DNA of 64,000 bases. Source: Argentina anserina. Taxonomy: Eukaryota; Streptophyta; Magnoliopsida; Rosales; Rosaceae. Under the pieces are notes generated by a model. That model ran no database searches, was not told the origin of the DNA, and worked only from the letters and a program-made list of their open reading frames with translations. The DNA lies in NCBI RefSeq assembly GCF_933775445.1, contig NC_065874.1:3863001-3927000 (forward strand), written 5' to 3'. Each line of letters opens with the position of its first letter. The first letter of the stretch is position 1. Made by a program: the position numbers and the translations under genes. Shown here in pieces: positions 27,670-40,274 of this stretch.

Positions 27670-27695
27670 GCTTGAATTTCGGGACGAAATTCCTT

Positions 27696-27709
27696 TAAGG
27701 GGGGTAGAT
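27696..27709 (+). promoter_or_regulatory. Polypurine tract
   Basis: taaggggggtagat stands immediately before the 3' LTR and primes plus-strand synthesis. It is the same tract as in the other complete element. Confidence 0.9.
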
Positions 27710-30700
27710 TGTAATAACCCCAATTTTACGAACAATATTAGTTTGATTCGAACTCTATAAAATTTCGAATTTTAATTAGAATGAATGTGTTTGGTTGCAA
27801 TGTTATTAAACGAGAAACGGAAACGTTCTCGGAACGTTTAAATTCTAAAAACGTTACATTTCCGTAACGTTTATATCGACGTTTATTCCGTCGATCTGTT
27901 GCGAAAACTTCATTCACGAAAGTTGTAGAGCGCGTCGATACGAGTTCGTGGATATGTGACGCGTTCTAATCGGACGACGTACGTAAAAGTTATTAACGAT
28001 CGAAGTTGTTTCCGATTTTGGAAACAAGTATATAAGGACATTTTGGAGATTAGGGTTTCCATAATTAGAAAACCCTATCTCTCTTCACTTCCGCCTCCCT
28101 CCTTCCTTTCCCCCTCTCTCTCTCTCGGATCTCTCTCTTCTCTTTCTCCTTCTTCTTCCTTCCCGAGTTTCCTTCCTCTCATCTCTCTCTCTCGGTTCCT
28201 TCTCCTCCCTCTCCCTCTCGACCCCGAGCTCCTCCCTCACCCTCTAGACTCGCAACCCTCTCTTCTTCTCTCTCTCCCGACTCTCCCTACCCTTTGAAAC
28301 TCTCACCGATCCGCCGCCTTCCGAGCAACGTGGCCCTCACCGCCGGCCTAGGAGGCACCGCGCCTACCCCTGCAAGCAACCCCAAGGAGGACGCACCCAC
28401 TCGAGTCGTGCCGGAGCTCCACGGATCGCTCCAAGTTTCTGCGTTCTCCACCACCGTGTCAAGCCGAACTCCGGTGGTTTTCGAGCTCCGATCGAGGTGA
28501 GGATAGCCTAGGTTTGTTGATGAGATGTTGTTGTTGAATTTTGGTGTGTTGTTGTGATGTTTTGGTGGAGATCGGAGGTCGGAGAGGATGGAGGGGTACC
28601 GCCGCCTTAGGCGGCGCGTGTGAGGAAGTGGGAGGGTCTAGGGGCGGCGTGAGGCCGTGGCGGAGAAGAGGGGAGAAAAAGGGAGAGAAATGGGGCGGCG
28701 GTGGCGTGTTACGCGCCGTCCCTGGGCTCGGCGCGTGTGCCCCACGCGCGGCCTGCCGGCGGGTGGCGCGTGTACCCCACGCGCTGCCACGTGCGGTGGT
28801 GCGACAGTGTTTTCCGATAGGGGTATTTTGGTAATTTACTGAAATGTAAATGTAAATTTTATTTACTACGGTAAATGTAATTAATTTTTACCTTCGGTAA
28901 ATGTAATTATAAATTACTTTCAGTAAATGTAAAAAGTAATTTGTAAAAGGGTAATTTCGTAAATTTTATTTACTGAGATTGTATTTACATTTAAATCGTA
29001 CGTATACGTACAGAAATACGTATTAATATTTATACGTACAGAAATACGTATTAATATTTATACGTACAGAAATACGTATTAATATTTATACGTACAGAAT
29101 TACGTATTATTATTTATACGTACAGAAATACGTATTTAATATTTATACGTACAGAAATACGTATTTAATATTTATACGTACAGAAATACGTACATAATAA
29201 TTATACGTACAGAAATACGTATATATTATTTATACGTACAGAAATACGTATATAGTATTTATACGTACAGAAATACGTATAAATCGTATATTTGTACAGT
29301 AACCGTGAATAGTGAACAGTAATTTCGTATAAACCAAAATTGCTGAACAGTAACAGTATATTACTGTTTTGGCATTTAAAGGTTTACGAAGCGATTCTAA
29401 ATGCTTGTTTTATCTTTTTAAGGTGATCGCTAAATCGAGGAAAGGGATTATTATCGGAAATTGAGGAATTACGCTCAAGTCAATAAGGTGAGTAAAATCT
29501 CACTGAATTACGAATCTACCCTCGTGGTGATTCAACATTTTTGCAAGTGTGTTTATTTAATGAATTACAACATGTATATAACTTAGTGGACTACGTATAT
29601 ATAGTATAATGGTAATAAATACATATATATATATAGTTCATTAAATTACATACTGTTATTAATTCATTAAAAATAGTCATCTCGGTGACAGAAAAATTGT
29701 GCATGTGTGATTTTAATGGTACGATATGATGTGAGATTATCGTACGTAATTTTCAGGTGTTTATGAAATATGACATGTATAGGATATAGTGGACTATGTA
29801 TATATTGTATAAATGGTAAATAAGTACGAATATATATAGTTTGCTATATAATATACTGTTATGATTTTTATTGTGGATATATCATGAAAGTTTTAAAACG
29901 TACAATATGATGAGTGATTATTGTACATGATTTTATCACGAAAAATGTGAACTATTGTGATTTGTCTTCGGACGTGATGTGTGGTACAATATGATGTGAG
30001 ATTATTGTACATGTGATTTTATCACGGAAAATGTGAAATATTGTGATTTGTCTTCGGACGTGATGTGTGGTACAATATGATGTGAGATTATTGTACATGT
30101 GAGGCAAGTCGGAACCTAGCCTTTGGCCGGGCGAAAGTTACGATACAGTTAGAGCTCTAGTCTGTCTGCCATAGTACTGCATGAGGTAACGGGTGGTTAT
30201 CTGATCATGGGTACTCAGCTTGTTTTGGATGTTGGGTGGCGGGTGGTTACCCAACATCAGCGGTATACTAAGTGAGGGGTAACAGATGTGTACCAGCGCT
30301 CATTAGTTACCATTTTGTGAAAGTATTAGAGTAACCAGATGGGTTGCTCGTTTTCTCATGATTTTCATTATACTGTGTTGATGTGGAGTTGTGTCTTTTA
30401 TGAGACGAGAGTTATTTTCATATTTTACTCATACGAGCTGTAAAGCTTACCGGGTTTGTGTTGCAATCCCGGTGCACCAATTTCAATGGTGTAGGGGATA
30501 CTTCCGCAGGTGCTGAGTAGTAGTGATTGAGTGACGACTCCGAAGACTCGAAGTCGATCGCATCCAGTCGTGGTGAGGTTCCAGCGTGGATTTTGTGTGA
30601 GAGTTGGTGTGATTTTATTTGTGAGGTTGTTGTGAGGATTATACAATTCCATTGGTTATATGTTGAATTATCATTTGGGTTTGTAATAATCGGCTTGACT

Positions 30701-30829
30701 GAGTTATATTTTAAACTCAGATGTGAACCGCTGCGACATTAAAATGATTTCGATTTCATTGAGATTATTTTTGTGTTTAACGATTTTAAGATTTTGAGTT
30801 TTGAAGCTCGAAATTTTGGGGTCGTTACA
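27710..30829 (+). repeat. 3' LTR of the element at 21283-30829
   Basis: Direct repeat of 21283-24402 at an offset of 6427, same length (3120 bp), followed by the duplication TTACT. Frames inside it (27956-28297, 28294-28500, 28541-28834) are identical to those of the 5' LTR and have low complexity (Ser/Leu, Gly/Arg), so I do not call them genes. Confidence 0.95.
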
Positions 30830-30834
30830 TTACT

Positions 30835-30969
30835 TATAAAAAGTCAGTTTACCAAACACTCAGCTACTTTATTTATAAGGAGCTTATTCTCATAAATAAG
30901 TATAAGTCAGTTTTTCTTATAAGTCACAACTGCGCCAAACTCAACCATAAGCCATAAGTTTCCATACTC
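30835..30969. other. Candidate right end of a hAT-like DNA element
   Basis: Contains gtttaccaaacactcag and repeated cttataagt / ataagtc motifs. These correspond inverted to the motifs at 17010-17130, and the interrupted sequence continues from 21245-21282 when the LTR element is removed. The exact terminus and an 8-bp duplication could not be fixed. Confidence 0.35.
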
Positions 30970-31939
30970 TTCCAAAACACTGTTCAAAGTACTGTTACAG
31001 TTTACTATTCACAGTTACTGTTACAGACCACTATTCATGCGACGGTACTATTCACAGTCACTATTCATGCGGCGTTACTGTTCACCGACCGTCACCAATC
31101 ATCACCAAATTTCACCACCACCACAACCTAAACAACATTTTCAACAACTTCCTAGTTGACACAAAGTTCTAAATCCGAGCCTAAACAGTCCAAACACCGA
31201 AGAACATATATTCGGCACTATTCACAAACCCTAGAAAATTGAAATTTTGATTCGGGTACTTACACTTCGATTTGGCTCGATTCCTTTTGTGGGAATGTTG
31301 CTGGGACTGAGATAAGCAAAACCCCCCAAGAATCTCGAGCCATGGTGGCCGGAGGAGGCGGCGCCGCCACAGCAGTAACTTCCGGCGGTTCCTACACCGT
31401 GTGTGGTTGTCGCCGGAGTGCAAGGCATAGCCCAAAAGATGGAGCTCGTCGAGCCCGTCAGTTTGATAGGTGGCACGACACGAGGCGACGTCGGATGGTG
31501 GAGAAATCGGCCGGAGAAGTTTTTTTTGGGTCGGGTGAACAGTACCGAGCTCGGGTGAACAGTAACCCGAGCTGATTTTTAGAAAAATCTGATTTTTAAT
31601 CTCCTTTCCTTCCTTTTATACTATTTCCAAAATCGGAAACGAACTTCCGACGTTAATAACTTTCGCGTCCGACGTCCGATTCGAACGTGTGACGTGTCCA
31701 CGAACTCGTATCGATGAGCTCTACGACTTTCGTGAAGGAAGTTTTCGCAACCGAGCGGCGGAATAAAAGTCGATCTATACGTTGCGGTAACGTTACGTTT
31801 TCTAATTAAACGATCTGAGAACGTTTCCGTTTTCGTTTCGAAATGTCGCAAACCTCCAATTTTCGTCTTGAATTAATTTCACAAGTTTAACACTTTGAAA
31901 ATACTCGATATTTAGTTTCTAAAAATTCGGGTTATTACA
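30970..31939 (-). mobile_element. LTR 5' half fragment
   Basis: Reading on the minus strand from 31939 (TGTAATAACCCG start), this matches 1-773 and then the reverse complement of 955-1150. It ends around 30970 in tracts rich in gaacagt / tactgttca motifs. The LTR 3' half is missing, so it is a truncated solo LTR. Confidence 0.75.
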
Positions 31940-32404
31940 GTGTGAGTTGTCTAAGTCCAAGTCTGTTTTAGCCCGTGATCCAGATCGACTTGGATTAAAG
32001 CCCATCATTTTCAACTTTACAGAAAATCTTCCATATGACGACATGGCAGTCATGGCTTCAATCAGTTCAATGTTAGTTTCCTTTAACTTGATTCCACATT
32101 CTCAAGTGAGTCAAGTCCGACATTACATTGAACCATATGAATGACATGATTGTCAGAAAAGTTTTGCTCCTAATTGTCACATAATTAGGGTTGATATTTG
32201 AAACATTAATGTAGCTTACATGCTTTTTATGTAGTTTTTGAAACAAACATTATTATTGCATTACGTACTCATTCTGGTGAAACCTTAATTACTCTTGATG
32301 CAAGTCATGTAACCCTTGAAAAAAAAAAGATGGTTAAAAACAGCTTTGATCGGCCGGGAAGAAATTCCCAGTACAATTTTATTTTCATAGACTCGATCAA
32401 ATAT
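31940..32404. other. Spacer with an unrecognised 65-codon frame
   Basis: A plus-strand frame at 31947-32144 starts MSKSKSVLARDPDRLGLKPI and looks more like real protein sequence than its neighbours: mixed composition with FNFTENLPYDDMAVM. I do not recognise a family. It begins right at the LTR edge, so it could be an exon fragment displaced by insertion. The remaining bases show nothing. Confidence 0.3.
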
Positions 32405-34605
32405 CTACATCTCTGCCACCAGAGGATTGAATTCTAGTTCAACTAGGCGACTAATATCCATTGGATAAGTGTCGGCAGACTCATAAGAACTGTAGCTTTT
32501 GTTGGCACTAATCTGATTAAAAGCATCAGTAGGATGATACCCATCCCAAAAGACATACTCACTCCTATCTTCGCATGGAGTTGAGCCTGCCTCACACAGG
32601 CCGCCGCTGTTAATTGTACAGCACCCGGCATTCGATACAGTGAATCCTGCAATAACATACCAAATAGAGTTTATCATTTCTTCCTGCACTTCTTGTAATA
32701 AGTAATAACAGTAGAAGATCGAAGATTCAATGGTTATGAACATACCAAGTGCTGTAGTATTGACTGAACCGATTTCATAGTTGTTAATGTAGACGAACTT
32801 TGCGTCAGTCAAATTGTCATTGAGCTGATCAACAAGAGATACAAGCTCTTTGTTGAAAAGTTGGGCTGCATAGTTGAGATCTGCAGAACATGATCCATTG
32901 GTGCCATAGTTAGCGATTGCAGCAGGAGTGCAGCCTATTAGTCCCAGTCCACCCAAAACAACCTTCTTTGCTCCAAACTCGTACAATTTCTGAATTCGAA
33001 AATAAGAAATATCGTAAGCGCCTAATCGATAATCGATGGATCTTGTTGTTCATCCATTACGTAAAAGTTACCATTATTTGCCGAGAATATTCTTCAATAA
33101 GCACTACGGCATATTCCTCGAGTGTATATTCTTGACTCGTGTTATAGTACAGAGGTAAAAAGTAATTGTTAATGTAGTCATTGCTGCCCATTGCGACTGA
33201 ATATAAGCACTTGTTCAAGTAGTTTTCAGCCAAACTTTTCTTTCCTAGTATGTTGGTGATTCGGGATACTGTTTTCTTGTGGTTCACTAACTGTAAACCC
33301 ATGCTAAGTACTGTGCCCTGCAGCACAAGAAAGCACACATTTTAATTATATATACCTGTGCCAAATTCAAATTAGTTCATTAGTTTCCTTATGTAATATA
33401 TAGATACCGCTGTCATCCCGGTTTCTCTTCGAATTCCTGATGCACCGGATGCGTAGTTTACACCGCGGAGTATGGTGGAGCCATTAGCATAAGCAAATGG
33501 TATGATGTAGTTTTCAAATCCCAGAAGTTCAGCTACAAGAAGAAGATGATCAGTTAGCTTGCAATGAAGAAGAAGATGCAAGATTATTATTCTCAGCTGT
33601 ACTTAAAAAAAACAATTAGTTAAAGATGGTTATCATTGAAGCCGAAAAAAATTAACTTACATATGTTTTACTATTTCGATTCATGCAAGTATCGATCATG
33701 TATAAATGTACTTAATTAACGTCAAATACCATCGATATGATACTTGCTACCGCTCATCGGATTACATGCAGAATTTCTTGTATAGCTCGTAAACGTGATT
33801 TGTATGTATGAATAGCTCACTATTATTCCATGCACAAATTCAGTCCAAAGTCCCACCAATTATGCAAAGGCTTACATTATTCAATATTGAACTCTACATT
33901 CTTCAAGATATTAACCATTTAACTGAACCCCAAAACGGCAATTTACTACCTTATGTATGTAATGCGTTAACAATATATATATCACATTAATACATATGTT
34001 CATCAAACTAAAGGACCAGAAAATGGGGGACTAGATTTATTCTCCTGCTACCTTTTGAACAAACTGTTATAGGGTCGGGTATGAAATAGTCCAACTATAT
34101 ATGTATATAAAAGAAATGAGATCATTTAGAGGCACGTCGTTGTAGCTATAGGACCCAAAATAGTTGGGCAGTTCTGGAATGAGTAAACAATGTTTATCAA
34201 ACCAAAAGAACCCCAAAATATGGAGAAGGTTGAGTATCATGTTATATATCCAGCTATTCGTATTAAGGACAAAGCTTGCAATCTATATATATACTGTATG
34301 ATCAATTCAATGACAAGTAATGAAGGCAAAGAATTAATTAAGTAGAGGAGCATACTTATTATATCAACGGTGGTGCGACCGTTGCAAAACCTTCCGGTTG
34401 GTCCATAAGGAAAGTCGATACCATATGGCTCGTAATTGACCTTAGCCGTAGTATTAAGCACATTATTGTTGCCACTATCAGCAAGAGAGTCGCCAAAAAT
34501 GAAGAAGCACGGGACTTGTGGTTTCCCAAGAACAAAGGAGGATTTTTGCATACTTAGTAGGCAAGACAGGTAAACCACCACCCAAAGCTTCATCGCAGAA
34601 GCCAT
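32405..34605 (-). CDS. GDSL esterase/lipase, intact, five exons
   Basis: Exons are 34356-34605, 33408-33532, 33072-33317, 32746-32989 and 32405-32646 (1107 nt, 368 aa), all with GT-AG introns. The ATG at 34605 is the first in frame and gives a hydrophobic signal peptide (about residues 7-27), pointing to secretion. SGNH landmarks in order are: block I FGDSLADSGNNN with nucleophile Ser40; block II GVNYASGASG (Gly107); block III GSNDYINNYF (Asn171); block V FWDGYHPTDA with Asp323 and His326. Family members hydrolyse acyl esters in the apoplast or wall, but the substrate cannot be read from sequence. It is flanked by paralogues on the same strand. Intron 4 (32647-32745) is 99 nt with no in-frame stop, so a retained-intron form would stay open. 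Similar by memory to the Arabidopsis At1g29660/At1g29670 group. Confidence 0.93.
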
Positions 34606-34707
34606 TGAAACAACAGAAAACCCCCAGGTTGATTGAAAGTATAAAATAAAGCTTGAGGGAGGCTTGGACTAGCAGGCTTAATTTTAAAAGACGTTCAGGG
34701 TGTTGGT

Positions 34708-34714
34708 ACTTATA
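34708..34714 (-). promoter_or_regulatory. Probable TATA box
   Basis: TATAAGT on the minus strand stands about 105 bases before the ATG at 34605, close to the spacing in the left paralogue (about 98 bases). Confidence 0.5.
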
Positions 34715-34902
34715 GAAGAAATTTCCCACGAGCCACTGTTGGCTAACCTAATCTTCAGACAAGATTGGTGGACAAGAAAGGTAGCTATCTTCGTTCTCCA
34801 GAGAAAGTTCTCTATGGTGGCTGTATTCATAAATTGACAGAATCATTCGCCAAAAAACGAATGGGATGACTGAGACGGAAACTATTTGACTTATGTACAA
34901 TG

Positions 34903-35490
34903 GCGGATCCATGATTTAAAGTCTGTGTGGACTTGAAAATTTTACTTAAAAAATTTTATTGTAATGTCGATATTGAATAAAATGTATACATAATCTTTTT
35001 ACATCTGTGAAAATTTAAGAACCATCTTAAACTCTGCATGATATATAGCTAAGTTAAAATATATTTTTTCAAACTATTTATATTTAGTGAGAAAATAATT
35101 TTTTTTATTGAATAAGACTATTGAGACAAACGTAAGAGGAAACTATCATTAATAATTTATTATGACTTATTCTATTAGAGCTAACCTAAAAAACCAAGGT
35201 TAAATTATAAATGGATTCAAAAATCCACAAAAGAGGAAACCCACTGTTCAAATTTAGATGATTGAGGGTATAAACTAGAAAACATTGAGAAATAAAGAAT
35301 AAAAAAAGATAAAAATATATGAGAATGGGAATTGAACTTAGGTGGGTTAAAAAAGTAACAAGCTGACAATTTGTTCAACTACCTATCATATACACATACT
35401 AACGAGTTTTGAATTATAATCTCGGTTGGGTTTGAGCCCTACAAAGTCATAGGCTAGCTCCGCGCCTGCTTCTGTAGGATATAGTGAAAT
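34903..35490. mobile_element. Probable DNA transposon remnant
   Basis: One end reads aatggcggatccatgattt, and near 35455-35475 the plus strand reads ggctagctccgcgcctgc, roughly the inverse of ggcggatcc-type ends. The AT-rich middle has no frame. This combination is common in degraded plant hAT-like elements. The ends are imperfect and no target duplication was fixed. Confidence 0.35.
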
Positions 35491-36039
35491 TAAACTATAT
35501 ATGTCAGATTCCATTTTTGGAACCCCAGGTGCAAAAAAGTTTTTCTTCATCGATTCAGAAAATATTGGTATGAAAACATAAAGAGGATGATCAATCACTA
35601 TTTATCTTAAATGACGAATTCCAGAGTCTAGTATCATTTCGTGTGGAATCTCGGTGTATGATATAGATTAGAAGGAGAAACACATAGTGACCCATTAAAT
35701 TCTTTCAACAAATCATGTAAAAAGTTTGTCGACAAAAAAAATATCATGAAGAAAACGTTTAGTAAACTAGTTAAACTTAGAGCCACATATATCCGTGACG
35801 GGCAAGTGACCCCAGTCGATACTATTATTTCATCAAGTTTGAGAGGCTGGGGCTTTTATGAAGGTTGTCCTCAAATCAACAACCTTCGATCATTGCGCGG
35901 TCATTGTCCGGTCAGGCATGCTCAACATTTTTTTTTTGTACAAACTAGACCTACAAAGAAAAGAACAACAGAAACTAGCCAGATAACTAGTTTTAAAGCT
36001 CATATTCTTAACAACTCCTAAAGTATCATCAATGATAGC
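35491..36039. other. Spacer without recognisable content
   Basis: AT-rich sequence with a few short frames (for example 35746-36021) that lack any domain or codon bias. Nothing further seen. Confidence 0.5.
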
Positions 36040-37040
36040 TTTAGCAACGCCAGTTGGAGAGTTGTTCAAAATAATGGAGATTTATGGAATAAAATCTATC
36101 AGAGGAAGTACTTAAAATCTAGCTCTTTGTTGCAAGAGAATTATAAAAAACCTTCCAACTGCTCTAGCACTCGGAATAGTGTGGTCTCTGTTACTGAACT
36201 GCTTAGAAAGGGGCTTAAATGGAGAATTGGTAATGGATGCACTACTAATATTTGGATGCATAATTGGTCTCCTTGTGGTGTTCTTAAGAGATTTGCTTTA
36301 CAAGATATTTTCTATTGATCTTGGTGCTAAAGTGAAGGAGTTTTGGACAAAGGGTTGTTGGAATGAAGAGATGTTGCTAAGTTACTTGCCTTCTAATGTG
36401 GTTACTTTTATTACCATAATTCCTATTGCTATTAATGATGCCCATGATAAAGTCATTTGAGGTGGTACTTCTTTTGGGAATTTTTCAGTAAAATCTACTT
36501 GTCTGATGAGCATCAATTTCAAAATTATTCTTAGGGAAAAATCTGGTATATGCATATTCCTCCCAAACTAAAAATTTTCATGTGGACCTCTGTGTCAAGC
36601 AAGCTCTTTACTAATGTTCAGAGATGTCATAGAAGGCTCACTACAATCTCTTCATGTAAGCACTACAATGGGGTTCCTGAAACTATGCTGCACTTATTTC
36701 GAGACTGCCCTAAAGCTCAGCTGATCTGGAATTCCTTTAATATTCCTTCTAACATGTTGAATGCCTTTGTGCTTGATTGGAATGGCTGGCTTTTTGGTAA
36801 TATGCTTGAGAACATGTGCCATATGCATAATATGAATTGGAATGTTTTTTTTTTGTGTACTCTTGTTGGTTTATTTGGAAATAGAGGTGTAAAAGCATTT
36901 TTGATAATGATTTTCACTACCCTTTCTGACCTGCTGAGATTATTACAAGCTATGCTGAAGAGTGGAATAGAGCTATGTGAAAGCCTTCAATCTATACTTC
37001 TAGAAATATGGAAGCTCTTGCCTGGATTAAACCTACTTCT
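36040..37040 (+). pseudogene. LINE (L1-type) 3' fragment with RT zinc-binding domain
   Basis: Upstream frames read GLKWRIGNGCTTNIWMHNW (about 36208-36270), which in plant LINEs lies between the reverse transcriptase and the zinc-binding domain. The frame 36550-37086 begins MHIPPKLKIFMWTSVSSKLF and has NGVPETMLHLFRDCPKAQLIW, the zf-RVT signature. Several frame changes separate these parts, so the copy is dead. It is cut at 37041 by an LTR, which removes the RNase H part, and its reverse transcriptase core is not in the window. Confidence 0.8.
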
Positions 37041-39471
37041 TGTAATACTCCGAATTTTCGGATTTGATTCGTATAAATTCTTGTAGATTATTAAACTTGG
37101 AATTTGAATAAAACTCGCATTTTTCGTTTTTCTCATCGATGTCAGACGAAACGGAACCGATCTTAGAAATTTTAATTGAAAAACGTTACGTTTTCTGTGA
37201 CTCGAGAAAACTTCCTTCATGAAAGTATTAGAGCCCATCGATACGAGTTCGTGGACATACCACACACCTTAATCGGACTTCGTATGTGAAAGTTATTATC
37301 GACGGAAGTTGGTTTCCGAATTTGGAAATATTTAAAATGAATTTTTTTGGAAAACCTAATTTCCAAAAAAGGAAACAGCCCCCCCCCCCCCCCCCCCCCC
37401 CCGGGCAGCTCTCTCTCCCTCCCCTCGACCCCGACCCTCCCTCATAAACCCACCTCCGTCGATCTCTCACCTCCGGATACCGTGGCCCTCACCGCCGGTC
37501 CCAAAGCCACCGCACGGTCTGCAGCTCCGACCCTTGGACGCGACACGCCGCCTCTCGCCACCTTGAAGCCCGATCGGCGATTGGAAGTTTTTGCAGTTTT
37601 CACCACTATCCAAGCTCCGTCTCCGCCAATTGGACGCGAGAGCTCGGCACTAGCTTCTTTTCGCCGATCCTCAGCTCCGGTTCCATATGCAGGTGATTGG
37701 GAGCTCAAATCGCGCCGCCACTTCGTCCTCCATGAATTCAACCACCGTCGGCATCTTGAGCGTCTCCGGCGACTTCCCGGCGGTTCTAGGATTTGATATA
37801 GATACGAAAACATCTCTCTCCGTGTGATCTACATTTTTTGCTGTTGATTGTGGTATGATTTGATGAAGTTTGGACAGAGGAGGAGGTGGGGCGTGTGCCG
37901 CTGCCTAGGGCGGCGCATGGGAGGAATTGGGGTGGCGGAGAGACATTGTTTAGCCGTGGAAGTGAGCAGGTGAGGAGTGGAGTGAGTTTTGGTGGTCGCA
38001 GGCAAGCCATGTACGGGGACTGAGGTGGTGCGTGAGCACCACGCGCACCCAATGTGGGCGGCGCGTGGGGCATCATGTGCGGCGGCGCCTGAACAGTAAA
38101 ATATAAACAATAATTTATGAACATTATATTGTAAAATAGTAATTTCTGAACATTAAACAGTAAATTCTGAACAGTAGATTGTAACCAGTAAATTCTGAAC
38201 AGTATATTGTAACCAATAATTTCTAAACAGTAAATTGTAAAACAGTACTTTCTTAACAGTACATCGTGAACAGTACTTTATGAAAACAGTGTTTAACGGT
38301 AACGAAACGTCGCCTGTGATTTTGCGTATCGTTTATCTAAGCACTTTATCATGCTATTAGGTGACCGACAAAATGAGTGAGGGAATCACTTTCAGTGTCA
38401 TGGAAGTTGCACGCAGGTAATAAAATGAGTAAATCTCACTATGAGGAGTCTACCCTTAGCGGTGACTCATATTTACGATTTCTTAAAAAAAGATTGAACT
38501 ATAATATGTATATAATATAGTGGGTTGTGTATGTGTATAAAATGGTAAATACGATACATATATATGGGTTGTCATATTATATACTGTTACGTTTTTATTT
38601 CTAAATGATGTTATACTGTGGCAACTATATTTATATTATTAAACAAGAGTCGTTTAGTTGTAGTACAATAAACATGTGTTGATTGTTATATTATACGCGG
38701 TTTTAACTTTGAGTCTTGTTAAAACGTTTTTATGTCTTCGGACGTGTTGGCAGTATCGGAACGAAGCCTTGGCCGGGTGACAGTTACGATTCAGTTAGAG
38801 CTATAGTCTGTCTGCTGGTGTACTGCATGAGGGATAACAGATGGTTGCATGGGTCTCATGAGTACCCATATTTTTGAGATATTGGGTAACATATGGGTTG
38901 CCGAGGGGTAACAGATGAGTACATGGGTCTCATGGGTATCCGTATTATAAATATAATTTTGGTAAACATATGGGTTGCCCAATGTCTCATGAGTACATAT
39001 ATTTTCAGATATTATTAGACATCCAAATGGGCCGTTCTGTGTCTTATGAGTGCATTTATATTTATATGTCATCTGTATTTTCTTTTATATATGATGTGTG
39101 TTATACTGTTGGTTTACTCATACGAGCTGCAAAGCTTACCGGGTTTGTTTTTACAATCTCGGTGCACCTATTCGATGGTGTAGGGGATAGTTCTGCATGT
39201 ATGGATTAGCAGAATCGACGAACTACTCTGAAGACTTCGAAGTTTCTTTATTTATTTCGTGGTGAGGATTGTGAGGATTTTACATTTCCATTTGAAAAAA
39301 AATGCTTGAATTTTAAATTGGTTTTGTCATAATCCATTCGACTAAGTTGTACTATGAACTCAGTAATGATACGTTGTGACGATAAGATAATTTTGATTTA
39401 TTTGAGATTGTTTTTGAGTTTTCATGACTTCGAATTCAAATTTTTATCATTTGAAATTCGGGGTCGTGACA
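37041..39471 (+). mobile_element. LTR, 2.4 kb, no matching target duplication
   Basis: Starts TGTAATACTCCG inside the LINE fragment and ends TTCGGGGTCGTGACA. The flanks cttct and tccac do not match. Landmarks: poly-C run 37379-37402, CT/GC-rich leader, hairpin 37899-37915, a tract of gaacagta-type repeats (38095-38300), aggagtctaccctt at 38444, gggtgacagttacgat at 38775 and the ctcatacgagctgc block at 39117-39165. Closest to the solo LTR at 44937-47119. The frame 37347-37796 is low-complexity leader sequence. Confidence 0.8.
37379..37402 (+). repeat. Poly-C run, 24 bases
   Basis: Twenty-four consecutive C in the LTR leader. The length may be affected by polymerase or assembly error. Confidence 0.9.
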
Positions 39472-39712
39472 TCCACCGTCCAGTACTTAGGTAATAACGT
39501 ATAGATCACATATGCCATTTTTCAGCCAATTTGGTTATCGTTAAGTCACTCAAAACTGTGTTTTTCTATTATACACATGAACGGTTTAAGTTCGGCAGAT
39601 TTAATCTATTCATTGATTTAACTTAGTTAGATACCTTTACGATTACCAAATTGGCTGAAATTTTACAGAGGTGATCTATACGTTATTACCTAAGGATTGG
39701 ACGGTGGAGATG
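39472..39712. mobile_element. MITE with long terminal inverted repeats
   Basis: The left end tccaccgtccagtacttagg and the inverse of the right end (39670-39712, cctaaggattggacggtgga) pair over about 40 bases, including the shared gtaataacgtatagatcac string. The ~240-bp body is AT-rich and non-coding. It begins directly at the 3' terminus of the LTR. Confidence 0.7.
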
Positions 39713-39794
39713 TGAAAACGCGATAAAAAAGTTGATAAAAAATAAAAATCCGTTCCTTAGCTTAATGTATGGACCTCCGCACCTGAAAACCTCC

Positions 39795-39796
<2 letters not shown>

Positions 39797-39838
<42 letters not shown>
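39797..39838. repeat. (TA)n microsatellite
   Basis: Alternating TA for about 42 bases. Another TA run follows the adjoining foldback at 40238-40271, so the foldback is embedded in a TA repeat. Confidence 0.95.
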
Positions 39839-39842
<4 letters not shown>

Positions 39843-40231
39843 CCTATCCAGAGTGAAGGTTCATTCTGAAGTTTTAGAGTGAAGTTCCAATTTTGGCACA
39901 GTTTTCGGTCAAATTTTTTCACCATAAGCGATTCAATATTTAGTTATGCTATTCAAGATCATCTCTACAAAATTTCATCTAATTCGGACATCGTTAAGGT
40001 ATTGAAATTAGATTAAATCAATGAATGAATTAAAACTGTTCAACGTGAACCGTTAGTGTAAATCTCAATTTTGAAAGCTCAAATCATTGTCAAATTGGAT
40101 GAAACTTTATAGAAATGATCTTGAATAGCATAACTAAATATTGAATCGCTTATGGTGAAAAAATTTGACCGAAAAGTGTGCCAAAATTGGAACTTCACTC
40201 TGAAACTTCAGAGTGAATCTTCACTCTGGAT

Positions 40232-40238
<7 letters not shown>
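39839..40238. mobile_element. Foldback MITE, copy 1
   Basis: The two ends form inverted repeats of roughly 170 bases: 39841-40000 (ccctatccagagtgaaggttc...) is the near-perfect inverse of 40075-40235. The centre is a short non-coding spacer. Flanking TA runs fit insertion at TA. A second copy is at 42198-42570. Transcribed, it would fold into one long hairpin. Confidence 0.8.

Positions 40239-40274
<36 letters not shown>

Larger units (their letters stand above)
21283..30829 (+). mobile_element. Complete non-autonomous LTR retrotransposon (chromovirus-derived)
   Basis: LTRs of 3120 bp (21283-24402 and 27710-30829) flank a 3307-bp interior. The target duplication TTACT stands at 21278-21282 and 30830-30834. 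I saw no difference between the LTRs in the stretches compared, and every open frame in one reappears at +6427 in the other, so this is a very young insertion. The interior has a perfect initiator-Met primer site, decayed gag/pol sequence, an intact integrase C-terminus/chromodomain frame and a polypurine tract. It shares interior and LTR 3' half with the element at 6259-15419, but the LTR 5' halves are different. Confidence 0.95.

Noticed and set aside
37347..37796. 149-codon Pro-rich frame starting near the poly-C run
   Set aside because: LTR leader sequence of low complexity; the overlapping reverse frame is equally open.
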